Shown piece after piece: positions 10,862 through 21,921 of a stretch of 64,000 nt of DNA. Positions within the stretch are counted from its first letter, which is position 1. Every line of letters starts with the position of its first letter. The stretch comes from Cylindrodendrum hubeiense (lineage: Eukaryota; Ascomycota; Sordariomycetes; Hypocreales; Nectriaceae), in the NCBI GenBank assembly GCA_014621425.1, contig JAANBB010000036.1:62001-126000 (forward strand). The letters run 5' to 3'. The position numbers and the translations under genes were made by a program. The notes under the pieces are model-generated. The model had not been told where the DNA came from, searched no databases, and worked only from the letters and a program-made list of their open reading frames with translations.

Positions 10862-11225
10862 TATTATTCAAGGAACAATGACACTGATGGAAAGATTACG
10901 GTGCTGAATATCTTGATTGGCTGCTTCTTGATGGTTCATTGGTGGTTATCTGGCTTTTGTTCACCTTCCTCATTAGAGAGGGAGGCTGATGATAATCCAG
11001 CGTTGAATGGTGACCCACACAAAACATTCCTGGAAGAGGGGTTCTTGAAGTTTGTTTGTTCAGGAATGAAGTTATTTGAGAAGAAATGTGAGAACGAACG
11101 GGACTATGGGAATATGAAGCTAATATTAAAGCTTATCAGGGGTTGACGGGGTAATGAGGTGTGTCTCTTCTGCAGTTTGCCGATATATTCCCGAGCTGTG
11201 GCCTGTACGGACAATTTCAAATACA
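10862..11225. repeat. Diverged direct repeat, copy 2
   Basis: This is the counterpart of 9112-9545, in the same orientation, about 185 bp upstream of the kinase-like gene starting at 10678. It is shorter by several small deletions. An open frame inside it (10850-11146) is not supported because copy 1 does not conserve it. The following 11226-11604 is AT-rich 3' flank of the dehydrogenase with no gene visible. Confidence 0.7.
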
Positions 11226-11604
11226 TAAAGAAAACATAGATAATGTAAATTATAGAGTGAAAGCGCGTGCCTATAAATGAGTTACAGTAAAGGTTTCCAT
11301 TTCTTCAAGATTCTCGGACTCTCGATTTTCAAGCTGGATGTAGTAGATAATCATCCTAATAAATAACCTGAAAGGGCTGGATGGGAAGGACTCTTCCCTT
11401 TCTTAATAAGATCGTGTGTATATCAGCTGCCGAAGGAGAAAAAAAAAGGTCACTGTGTCAAGTGGGCAAGATCACGATGCATTTCATTTCAGGAAGGTAG
11501 AATAATTATAAAAACTTGCTATGGCATTTTGTAACCCTCTGTCGTTCCAAACCGTTAATTTTCATTCTTCATTTTACGCTTGTAACATTTTGTTGTAAAT
11601 GCGT

Positions 11605-13347
11605 TTATAAGTACGCCCGGTGGACCACCTGGACATTGCCTGTGACAATTGTCTTTGTGTGAAGGTAGTCCTCAATACCATATTTGCTTCCCTCGCGTCC
11701 GATGCCAGACTGCTTGATGCCGCCGAAACTAGAGTTAAGGAAGGAAGTTAGCTATCTGACCCCCAGACGAGAAGGTGACAGAAATCTGGAAGGCACTTAC
11801 GGAATAGCGGCGTCAGAGATGATGCCGGTGTTGACGGCAACCATGCCGTACTGGAGAGTCTCGGTGAAACGAGCAGCACGGTTAATGTCTTGGGTGAAGA
11901 TGTATGAAGCCAATCCAACGTCGCACTTGTTGGCAGCCTCGATGACTTCATTTTCGGTCTCGAACTGGAAAATGGGTGCAACGGGTCCAAAAATCTCCTC
12001 TGAGACGAGTCGCATATTGTTGTTCACGTTGCTGAGGATGGTTGGCTCGTAGAAGTTGGGGCCTGAGAGCATTCTGGTTAGCTAACGGGTTCAAATTCAG
12101 TCAGGGAGGAAACTTACCTAGGTCAGCTCTCTTCTTGCCTCCTATCTCCACCTTGGCACCGAGCTTGATGGCGTCCTCAACAAGGCCAGAAACCCGCTCC
12201 GCTGCCACGGGGGTGACCAACGGGCCATGTGTGGTCTTCACGTCGAAGCCGTTTCCGACCTGGAAGGTGCCAACAATCTCCTTGAGCTTGCGGATGAACT
12301 CGGGGTAGATGCCCTTTTGCACGAAGATGCGGTTGGAGCAGACACAGGTCTGGCCGGATGACTTGAACTTGCTGATGATGGCGCCGTTCAGGGCCAGGTC
12401 AAGATCGGCATCGTTGAAGACGATGAAGGGGGCGTTTCCGCCGAGCTCAAGGCTGAGCTTCTTGAGGGTGTCGCTCGATTGGCGCATGAGAATCTTTCCA
12501 ACTCGGGTGGAACCAGTGAAGGAGATCTTCTTGACAATTTCAGATTCGCACAGTGTCAGGCCGATCTCGGGAGTGTTGTCCAGGGCAGACACGATGTTGA
12601 CGACACCCTTGGGGACGCCGGCGCGCTCGCCGAGGACTGCCAGGGCGTTGGCGGCGAAGGGGGTTTCACCGGCGCTCTTGATGACGACTGTGCAACCAGC
12701 AGCCAAGGCGGGAGCGACCTTTCGGGTAACCATGGCGGCGGGGAAGTTCCATCTGCAGAGGTAGTTGGGTCAGCAATCGACAGTCTTGGTGGGGCGGGCG
12801 GCGGACTCACGGTGTGATGAGACCACAAACACCAACAGGCTCCTTTACGACAGAGGCTCGGAAGCTACCATTGCTGTGGGGAATCACGTCGCCGTAGATT
12901 CGAGAAGCCTCCTCCGAGTACCACTCCAGAAAGCTGGCAGCAAAGAGGACCTCGCCGACGGCATCGGGCTTGGCCTTGCCGTTCTCCCAGGTAATCAGGG
13001 TGGCCAGGTCCTCCTTGTTCTCTACTATCAAGTCGTACCAGCGGCGCAGAATGCGCGCGCGCTCTCGGCCGGTCTTGGAACGCCAAAGAGGTAGCGCAAT
13101 GGCAGCAGCGCGGATGGCCTTTTCGGCGTCCTTGGCCGTAGACTCGGGGCAGGATCCGATTAAACCGCTAGTAGCCGGGTCTGAATGAGAGAAACGCATA
13201 AGTCAAGATGGCCTTCAGCTTCAAATGGACTTGGAAACACATACCGTAGACGTTGAATCTCTTGCCGGACTCGGATTCTACCCACTGGTTGTCGATCCAG
13301 TTCTTGCCGACAAAGAGCGAAGCATCCTTGAGCTGAGGGGTCGACAT
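11605..13347 (-). CDS. Succinate-semialdehyde dehydrogenase (aldehyde dehydrogenase family)
   Basis: Five exons: complement(join(11605..11728, 11801..12062, 12118..12752, 12811..13180, 13245..13347)), 497 residues, all introns GT-AG and in phase. The start ATG opens the segment MSTPQLKDASLFVGKNWID. Family marks are TPWNFPAAMVTRKVAPALAA, FTGSTRVGK (NAD-binding turn), LELGGNAPFIVF with the general-base Glu, and SSGQTCVCSNR with the catalytic Cys. RLVSEEIFGPVAP and GIKQSGIGREGSKYG follow. The length and these motifs fit the GabD/UGA2 type, which oxidises succinate semialdehyde to succinate in GABA breakdown. No mitochondrial presequence is evident. It is divergent from an amine oxidase fusion, which supports a role at the end of an amine or GABA route. 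Related aldehydes cannot be excluded as substrates. Confidence 0.92.
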
Positions 13348-14376
13348 GGCGACGTGCGGAGGGGATATTGTTGGTGGTGGAGCAAGGATTACTGGTGGAG
13401 AGAACCGGATGAGATGTGATGCACAGGAGATAATGCACGGTCAGAAATACAGCTTGATGGACAATGATAAGTCAACTCAATAAGAAGCTCTGGGACCAGT
13501 GTGTTTTGTCATGATGGAGTATTAGGAAGCCGAAAGCCGGGCCGGGGAAGCTGTCGCTTTTAGGCAAGTCACAGCGCGGACCTCACGACGCCAGGGTCGG
13601 AGCCAAGTGTCAAGCCTCGCCGGCCCAAGAACAACCTGGGACGCGGGGTGAAGCTCGTCCGCCCTGCGGCACGCCGTCGATTGGCCCCGCCGCACTGCCG
13701 AGCGACCCTCGACGCCCTGCACAAACAGGTTCATTCGTGATAAGCCCTGGGATGCGGATCGCGGGGCGGGCTCGTGGTGGTGGCCGCCGCCGTGTTAGTG
13801 GTGGAGCCGGGCGGTGGGGTGCAGAGACGTGCAGAGACGTGCCGGAGCCGTGCTCGGAGCCTTGATTTCCTGACTATCGCCATCGCAGATTCCGCGACAC
13901 GTGCGCCAGGGCGACAAAGTGCCGGGCGGAAGTGGAAGGCGACCGAGACCAGCGCTCGCTAGCGCGTCGTCTGCATCATCTGTCACATTCGCTCGCGCTC
14001 TCTTGCCCACTGACCGCCCGTCGCCGCCACCGCCCGGCGGGTCCGTCAGGGCACGATGGAGTCCCGGCGCCCGGTAGCAAGACGGCGTGAGCGCAGCGAG
14101 GCCAGTCGATAACGCTCAACAAATCCACTCGACAAGTCCACTTGCCCAGTTCATTCGGGTAACCAACGACTCAGGTCAACCCCGGGCCTGTTAGCTGCAT
14201 GTTAGCTCCCATGGAAGGCCAAAGCGAGCCATTCACGAGAGCCGAGATGATAACCAGATTGGCCATATACCGACCTCAAAGGTCAACATCTCGACTCGTT
14301 GCAAGACAGCTCTCCATCCTCTCATCTTTGTGTCAACTCAATTGCCCTTGACCAAGACTCCTCAACTCTATTCGCA
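13348..14376. promoter_or_regulatory. Divergent promoter region with GATA-type sites
   Basis: This 1.03 kb separates the dehydrogenase and the amine oxidase fusion. Plus-strand HGATAR sites (the AreA/NIT2-type nitrogen-regulator motif) occur with GATAA at 13429, 13466, 13739, 14108 and 14249. Two of them read TGATAAG. About three HGATAR sites on both strands are expected by chance in this length, so the enrichment is mild. Control by nitrogen status is an inference. Confidence 0.4.
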
Positions 14377-16254
14377 ATGTCCAAAGCTGTGGCGACCGTT
14401 GACCTGTCCAACACGACCGCCGCCTATCACGCGGCGGCCACCGTTGCCCCGGCCGGCAAGCTCCTGCACATCTCTGGCCAGCCCGGCAGCACCAAGGATG
14501 GCAACGTTCCCAACGACTACGAGTCCCAGATTCACCTGGCTCTCCTGAACCTGCGGAAGATCATCATCGCCGCTGGTGCGTCCGTCAAGGACATCGTTAA
14601 GCTCAATGTCTTCATTGTCGACTATGACTCGACCAGCCCCAAGCACCGCCGCCACATCCAGAAGTTCCTCGCCGGCCACCGACCCGCCATGACTCTCGTC
14701 CCCGTGCCCAAGCTGGCCGTTGCCTCATGGCTCTTCGAGGTTGACGCTGTTGTCGCCGTCCCCGAGGCCCCGGCCCCGGTTGTGCTCCCTGCCGCCCAGG
14801 AAACTGCCGATGTCATCATCATCGGTGCTGGCCTGGCTGGTCTTAGTGCAGCCCACGATGTGATCAAGGCTGGCCTCACATGCATTGTGCTCGAGGCCCG
14901 TGATCGTGTTGGCGGCAAGACATGGAGCCAGCCGAGTGCCAATGGCGGCGTGATCGATCTTGGCGCCGCCTGGATCAACGATGTCAGCCAGAGCAAGATG
15001 TACGCCCTGGCCAAGAGATATGGTGCCGAGCTGATTGAGCAAAACACCGAGGGCAACGTTGTTCTGCAAGACTTTGATGGAAAATGCACACCCTTTGCTT
15101 ACGGTGACCTGCCCAGCGTGAGTATTCCTTATCCCTAAAGCCCTGATTGGCTTCCCAAGTACACTACTGACATGGAACCTATATGCAGTTCGACAGCCTG
15201 ACCCGCAAGCACCTTGCCGAGATTCGCGACATGGTCGAGGCCGACTGCCAGGCCGTCGACACCTGGCGCCCCAAGGACACCTCGCTGGACTCACTCACAT
15301 TCGAGGCCTACCTGCGCTCGCGCGGCGCCAGCGAGATCGCCTTGGCCACCGGAGCCGTCTGGACCCGCGCTATGCTGGGCAAGGATCCCAAGGACCTCTC
15401 AGCGCTGTACTTCCTCAACTACTGCAAGTCAGGCGGCGGCCTGCTTGCGATGCGCTCTGACCGCAAGGGTGGTGGTCAGCACCTCCGCGTGCGCCAGGGA
15501 ACCCAGATGTTCTCCATCGGGCTCGCGTCGTCGTTGCCCGAGGGTGTGGTTCGCCTCAACAGCCCCGTGCAGGCCGTCGTGCAGGACGGCACCCACTCAG
15601 TCAAGGTCCAGGCCGGCGCCGTATACGCCGCGCGCAAGGTCATCACCACGGTGCCCGGGCCTGTCCTCAAGTCCATCAACTTCAGCCCCCAGCTGCCCCC
15701 CGATCAAGCAGGTCTGGGCTGACTCGCTGTCCTACGGCTACTACACCAAGGCCATGATGGAGTTCCGCACCCCCTTCTGGGTCGAGCGCGGCTTCTGCGG
15801 CCTCGCCCAGTCGTTCGTCGGTCCCGCCAGCGTCATCCGCGACACCTGCAGCCCGGCCGACTCCAAGTACGTGCTGACGTGCTTCATGTCGGGCGACGCG
15901 GGCGCGGCGTGGGGGGCGCTCCCCGACCGCGAGCGCGAGCTGAAGCTGATCGAGCAGCTGGGCACGCTGTTCGGAGCCGACAACCTGGAGTCGCAGTTCG
16001 TGGAGCTGACGACGTACGAGTGGGTCAAGGACGAGTTCGCGGGCTGGGGCTGCCCCTGCACGTCGCTGCCCCCGGGCGTGCTGGACACGCTCGGCGGCGA
16101 CGGGCTGCGGGAGTCGTGCGGCAACCTGCACTTTGCCGGCACGGAGACGGCCGGCGAGTGGAAGGGCTACATGGAGGGCGCCGTGCGCAGCGGCGAGCGG
16201 GCGGCCGCCGAGGTGGTCAAGGGATTGAACGCCGGCGTTGTGTCCCGACTGTGA
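14377..16254 (+). CDS. RidA-flavin amine oxidase fusion with peroxisomal signal (one apparent frameshift)
   Basis: Model: 14377..15117 joined to 15189..16254 (71-nt GTGAGT intron). One extra C appears to sit in the C run 15696-15701; skipping it restores about 601 residues. Residues ~10-125 are a RidA/YjgF domain (LHISGQPGSTKDG, HRPAMTLVPVPKLA). From ~145 a flavin monoamine oxidase follows: IIIGAGLAGLSAAHD (dinucleotide fold), EARDRVGGKTWS, DLGAAWI, and C-terminal HFAGTETAGEWKGYMEGAV (FAD site). The last three residues are SRL, a PTS1-type signal. Family knowledge: amine oxidases of the MAO-N type convert amines via imines to aldehydes with H2O2, and RidA hydrolyses reactive enamines/imines. 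The fusion therefore joins imine production to imine clearance. It is divergent from the dehydrogenase gene. Without the correction the protein ends after LPPDQAGLG, losing the C-terminal third. Confidence 0.85.
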
Positions 16255-17377
16255 AGGGTCGGCCGCGTGTTTGTTTAGAGTACGATATTACTATGGCGAT
16301 GATGTCTTAGAGCCTATTAGAAAATAAAAAGCATATGTTTCTATTATTTGAGATTGCTCGTTTTGCTGTTGGTTGTCTATTGTTTGACTGTTCGGCGTAT
16401 CATTGCTTTGGTTGAAGAGAAGGCGGCGACTGAGGGCTAGCCACTCAACACTTTGTGTACTGGGGGTTATCCTTGCCTCACCGCGTTTCTACAACTCACC
16501 GAACACAACGTCGGCAGCAATCCCGTGATGGTTCTGATAGTTCTCATGTGTCATGACCCCCTCTCGGAGCCGACATAAGGATCTATCTTGGTTCTCATCA
16601 TGTCATGTGCCGGATTCCGGAGCCGAGGGCGGGACGTTGAAGATATCTGTCGGGGCCCGGAACCGACATGCCCACAATTCCCAGCAACTAACTGCAACTA
16701 AGATGCGGCCACCGCGATAAGCAGGCGGCCCCGAATGGAGCTCAAAATTCCGAGGCCGATTGCTGGCCGACCGCTGACCAAGATAGCGCAGCCAGGCTAA
16801 CGCCATCGTTGCTTCTGCCCATCTGTCGGCACTGGGCTTCCCTCGCTGTTGGCTTCCCTTCCCAGCGCTCCCCAGATAAGCGCAGAAGCAACCCCCCCGC
16901 GCTAGACTCGTTAGGGGGCTCCAGGGTCCCCTCCTCAGCCCCTCCAGGGCAGCCTCCCCCGCACTGCAGAGCTCGCCGTCAGATGCAGAGCCCAGCGCTG
17001 CCCCTCGATTGTGTCATGGCATCCGCAGAGGGCCGCGATCGCATCGCGTTCGAGTCGCTGGAGAGCTTCTGGAGCTTGGGATTCGAGGTGGAGCAGGAGT
17101 TAGCGATGCGCGGGTCCCGCTCTGGCCCGCCTCCACTGTAGAGATCGCAAAGCAGCGGCTCAAGGCGCCAACGAAGTCGAGCCTTTGTTCCGTGCTCCGC
17201 ATACCGGCATCTTGGCCTGTTCATTAACTCGACCTCGTCCGCGTTTTTTTGTCTATTTCAATTTCTTGCGCATATACCAGGGTTTATTTTTGTCTGTCTC
17301 CACGCTTACTCGCCATCAACACCATCACCTTACTGCTGCCCCCTCCTAATCAACCTCGCCCTCTCACAACCGCAATC
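16255..17377. other. Intergenic, no supported gene
   Basis: A possible poly(A) signal (AAAATAAAA, about 16320) lies 65 bp after the oxidase stop. The downstream part is GC-rich with C runs, then pyrimidine-rich before the ATG at 17378, which is common in fungal promoters. Nothing else is readable. Confidence 0.4.
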
Positions 17378-18473
17378 ATGACGCAAGAAAAGGTCAGGGT
17401 CCTTATCGTGGGCACCGGCGGTGTCGGCACCATGGCCGCATACGCCCTGGAGTCTGGCGGCAAGGCTGAGGTCACGGCTGTGATGCGCTCCAACTACGAC
17501 GCCGCCGTCAAGAACGGCATCGATATCGACTCCATTGAACACGGCCACGATATCAAGGGCTGGCGACCAACCGCAAGTATGCACATAGTCTGCGCCTAAA
17601 TCAATCGTTCAACTCACAGACATTTTCTTCTGCAGTCTCCAAGACAATCCCCGACGTTGTCAAGGAGGGTCTCCCCCTTTCGACTTCATCCTCGTCACCA
17701 CCAAGAACATCCCCGACGTCAAGCCCACCGTCGCCGACCTTATCGCCCCGGCCGTAACCCCCGGCAAGACTGCCATTGTGCTCTCCCAGAACGGTCTCAA
17801 CATCGAGAAGCCCATCATCCCCCGCTTCCCCACCAACCCCATCATCAGCAGTGTGTCGTACATTGGCGCCACCGAGAAGTCCCACGGCAAGATCCTCCAC
17901 GACGATGCCGACTTCCAGAAGATCGGCGCATTCTCCAGCCCCGAGGTCCCCGCCGATGTCGCCGCGGACGCTGCGAAGCGCTACATTGCCGCCTATAACC
18001 CTGCGGGCAAGCTCGAGATCGTGTACGAGGCCGACGTGCGCTTTGTCAGGTGGCGCAAGCTCGTCTACAACTCCTCCTTCAACTCAATCGCCGCCGTACT
18101 ACGCATGGACACTGCGCGCATGCGCATGAGCCAACACGTTATCGACGACCTGATCCGACCCATCATGCTCGAGATTATTGCCGCTGCTCGCGCTTGTGGC
18201 GTCGACCTGGCCGATGAAGTGGCCGAGACCGTCATCAAGACCGACCCTACCGACACCGCCTTCAAGCCCAGCATGTGTCAGGACGTCGAGAAGGGCAACT
18301 TGATGGAAATTGAGAATATTGTCGGCGAGCCACTGCGTGAAGGCGCGGCCCATGGTGTGCCCATGCCGACGCTACGCACTGTCTACGGCCTTCTGAAGGG
18401 CCTGCAACTCCAGGTCAAGGAGAACAGGGGCATGTGGGAGGCCAAGTTCGAGGCTGATAACCCGTACCAGTAG
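17378..18473 (+). CDS. 2-dehydropantoate 2-reductase (ApbA/PanE family), apparent one-base deletion
   Basis: Model: 17378..17576 joined to 17636..18473 (59-nt intron, GTATGC to TGCAG). Exon 2 enters in one frame (SKTIPDVVKEGLP) and continues in another (FDFILVTTKNIPDVKPTVAD). The frames meet at the C5 run 17673-17677, where one more C would give a single protein of 345 residues. Residues 12-17 GTGGVG are the NADP-binding turn. WRKLVYNSSFNSIAAVL carries the family Lys and Asn of the C-terminal domain, and GAAHGVPMPTLRTVYGLL is the usual end. Family reaction: NADPH reduction of ketopantoate to pantoate for pantothenate/CoA synthesis. Many fungi have several paralogs acting on other 2-keto acids, so the substrate is uncertain. 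The frameshift is either a homopolymer error or a recent loss. Confidence 0.83.
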
Positions 18474-19078
18474 ATTCGATATATTATTACCTTAGACAAA
18501 ATAGACCAAACAGTTAAACATATTCTTGTATTTGCACTCGATCGAGTTGAGCGTGAACTTGACTTACTTGTGAGTGCGCCTAGCAGGATGGACCGACATA
18601 ACTGTTAAACCTTGGATTGTGTGAGTTGAAGAGAAACAACTTACGGCAGATATCGCTCAATCTTTCTAAGACCAGAGACATCGACACCGCAGATAGGTCT
18701 GTCCATGGCGATGGCAATATGGACAGCGGCTGAGAGGGGTTGAAATAAAGGAAGGCAACATTATATGAAGTTCACCATCACGAAGTCTTTTCATTCGCCG
18801 GTTGAATTGACCGTGGATGCGGAAATTAACCATTCTCAACAAATTCACAGCCTAGTCGTACCGCTGTCTCAGTTTGATGCGAGTTTGCCTAACGCTTGCC
18901 CAGCCATCGGTTCAACACTCGTTGCGCTGCCTGATTGCAAGCTCCACAAGGCAACCGAGCTCACAGGCTCGTGTCGTATATATTTGGTCTGAAAAACATT
19001 ACTATCTATAAGCAATTCTGTTTCCACCACAATACTAATACCATTCTATTGTACACAATCCTAGCGATCCTTTCCGCA
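18474..19078. promoter_or_regulatory. Intergenic with TATA-like element
   Basis: TATATATT at 18977-18984 lies about 95 bp before the ATG at 19079 and is a plausible core promoter element. A 75-codon open frame at 18765-18992 has no family resemblance and overlaps this element, so I do not call it. Confidence 0.4.
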
Positions 19079-20174
19079 ATGACTCCGATCTGTTCAGTCT
19101 ATGTGTTTGACGAAGAGGTAGCGAGCTTCTTTGCGAAAACTTCAGCAACTCGTTCGGAATGCGATGCTCGAGCCAAAGAGCTTACTGGGGGCAGCGCTGT
19201 TCCGATTAAAATCCAGGGTAGCTGTAGCTATTCGGTCTATGCAGGACCCGCTCAAGAATATGTTGTCCAGTTTCGCCTCAAATCCCTGGAGCTCAAGATC
19301 GAGACCGCTACGCTAGCGAGAAAGATTTATGGAGCCCTGGCACCAGAAGTCTCATTTGATGGCCAACTAGGGAGCGAAGTGGACGGCAAGGAACCCCTTT
19401 ACGTCTATGTGATGAATCGCATCCCAGGTATTACTCACTTGGACTTCATCTTGGCGCACGGCTCCCCAGGTAATTCACCTGAGAACATGGCTTGTCGCAA
19501 GAAATTGATGACAGACTTGGCCCGGTATGTTGCTTCAATCCAATTGAGTAACCTTGCTAATTATCAGTAGCTTTTTTGCTGTCTCATGGAAAACTCCCCA
19601 GACGATCGATATAGCCTACCAGAGTCATCTACGTCAGAAATATGTCAACGATCTTCAACTTTTGCTCGCTGCCCTTCCATGTCGATTCCAGACTATTATC
19701 CAGAGTTGTCTAGACTCCATCGATGGTATCCTCTCATTGCCAATGGTACTCCTTCATGGAGATGTTGGAAATTTCAATGTCATGGTCGATGAGCGAACTT
19801 GCCAACTGACGGGCGTTGTTGATTGGGCGGAAAGTGAAATCGGCCCTTTCGGACTACATTTCCATCGACTTCAAGTCTTCACGGGCAAACTCCACTTCCG
19901 AAACGGCTGGACCCGGTATGAGGATTACGATGATTTACAAGATGTGTTCTGGACAACATTCAACCAGGAAGTTGGGCCTTTGAAGGCGGACACCATTAGG
20001 ACAATCAAGCAGGCGAGGATCTTGGGGTTGCTGCTCTCTCATGGATTCACTACTAGACTTGGTAATGAGCCGGAACCTGTCCCTATTGGTGACGATGAAC
20101 GTGGACGCTACAATATGTTGTCTCTGGATGGATTCCTTATCGATCTAGCTACCAGATTTGAAGATGTTGTTTGA
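19079..20174 (+). CDS. APH-family phosphotransferase-like protein
   Basis: Model: 19079..19524 joined to 19568..20174 (43-nt intron, GTATGT to TATCAG), 350 residues. The N-lobe shows SYSVYAGPAQEYVVQFRLKS with a candidate nucleotide-binding region and YVYVMNRIPGITHLDFI. After the intron come LARSFFAVSW, the Brenner motif LLHGDVGNFNVMVD near residue 211 with catalytic Asp and Asn, and VVDWAESEIGPFG near 234 with the metal-binding Asp. All catalytic positions are present. Fungal members of this family have unknown small-molecule or protein substrates; antibiotic resistance is not implied. It is convergent with the FMN oxidase (205 bp between stops) and, unlike the APH-like genes at 4.9 and 8.3 kb, is intact. 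Confidence 0.86.
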
Positions 20175-20378
20175 GGAGTGAAATTAGCAAAATAATAGAG
20201 GGACAATTGAAGCTAGATACAAAGTATAAATGGAACGGCCGCGGATCTGTAGCAGAGATACCAACGTTCTCAACGAGCTTTTTGAACGTCATCCGACACA
20301 GCAGTGCTCGATACACGCAACATAACCACTTATTCTACCACTAATGCCTTTACCTAATAAATAACACAAAGTAACAGC

Positions 20379-21921
20379 CTAAAGCTTTGATAAGGTTCCA
20401 TTTGGTTGCAGGAGAGACAGGTACTGTCTAGAGATCGCTTGGACATTTCGGCAGCTGTGTGTGTTAGTCAGGCCGTGTTTCAGGGATACGGGTGTAATTA
20501 TCAACGTACCCAGCCAGTGCCATGGTGGTCTTGAATTCGTCATAGAGTAGCTTCAAAGCAAGCTCTGCGCCATTGGCTCCATCGTACTGTGTCATAGAAG
20601 CATCTTGTTAGTATGGCAAGATTCGACGGAATACTGGGGCCACTCACAGCTAGTCCCCAAATTGCTGGTCGTCCTGCGAAGCAGAAGTCGGCGCCTAGAG
20701 CCAAAGCTTTGAAAATATCGGTACCGCGACGGATTCCACCGTCGACGGCAATTGCAATACGTCCCTTGACTACGGGGGCGATTTCACGAAGGACGTCGAG
20801 AGTCGCCGGGACGGTATCGAGCTGACGGCCGCCATGGTTGGAGATGATGATGCCATCAAGGCCGTGCTTGATGGCGAGTTCTGCATCCGGGATGGTGTAA
20901 ACTAATGAATTTAATTAGAGCCCAGTCTTCTCTGCGTTCAAATGGGTTATATCTGGAGAATATGGCACTTACTGCCCTTGCCCCAAATTTGCATCTTGGT
21001 GTGTTTGCGAAAGAATGGCATGAGCTCAGGCCACTCAATTGATGTGTCTGAAAAGTTAGCGGCATAACCAGAAAAAAGTACAACCAGGGGAAATACCGTA
21101 TGCCATTGAATCGTCGGCTTCCTCGAGATTGGTGACGTCCACGCCAGGGAAGAGGTTGGGATATTCCATGCCCTTGGGCACACCAAAACTGTTCCGGAAT
21201 TCGTTGAGTCTTCTACCCAGGTAGGGAGCATCAAGAGTCAGAAGCAAAGCCTTGAAACCGGCCTCTGGAGAACAGGTCAGCTAATGATGGTTCTTGAGCA
21301 AGAAAGCACCTACTCTCTGCTCTCTTGATAAGCTGGATGGTAGCTTCTTTGTTCTTCAACATGCTAATCTGCATGGCGTATGGGTTTCCCTTGGCATGGG
21401 AGATGACATCCTCAAGAGCCATGGTGGAGTAGTTGGAAAGCCCCATGGGAACTCCAACAGCTGCAGCGGCTTTGGATGTGCCGACCTCTCCATCAGGGTG
21501 TGCCAATGCTTGCATGGCAGATGGAGAGAAACCAAAGGGGAAGGTGACTTTGGTTCCGAATATGGTGGTGCTGGTGTCGAGGCCAGAGAGGTTCCGAAGA
21601 ACCCGGGGTCGGATCTTGTAGCGGTCGTAGGCGGTCTCGTTCTCCCTCAGTCTAGACGAAGGCGTCAGCGATGGCCGGCAGCGCGGAGAGAATTAAATAC
21701 GTGATGAGATCCATGGCACCCTCATTGTAATATTCTGAGTTCTGTCAGCGTTGTGCGCTCAGGTCAATGGTGCCGCTTTTGATCCGACGCCAGGGCATCG
21801 TGATTGACCAGCGAGGGGGCCGCGTACCTCTTGTCGAAGTGGGCAGCTTGGCCGATCCAAGTCGCTCGAGGTCTTTGATGCTGTAGACCTCAGTATCGTG
21901 GCTCTTGCCGCGGTTTGCCAT
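20379..21921 (-). CDS. FMN-dependent 2-hydroxyacid oxidase with peroxisomal SKL
   Basis: Eight exons: complement(join(20379..20454, 20510..20586, 20648..20901, 20973..21047, 21097..21264, 21314..21651, 21701..21734, 21828..21921)), 371 residues, every junction in phase. Family marks: [42 protein letters not shown] near residue 255 with the catalytic His and Arg, and [20 protein letters not shown] binding the FMN phosphate. GRPAIWGLA follows. There is no cytochrome b5 domain, so it resembles glycolate/lactate oxidases rather than cytochrome b2. The protein ends TLSKL, a canonical PTS1. Expected reaction: (S)-2-hydroxyacid + O2 to 2-oxoacid + H2O2 in peroxisomes. Which acid is used cannot be told. 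Class II aldolase and regulator genes follow upstream. Confidence 0.92.

Noticed and set aside
15682..16142. Long minus-strand frames inside the amine oxidase
   Set aside because: They are antisense to the conserved oxidase exon, and GC-rich coding DNA often leaves the opposite strand open.
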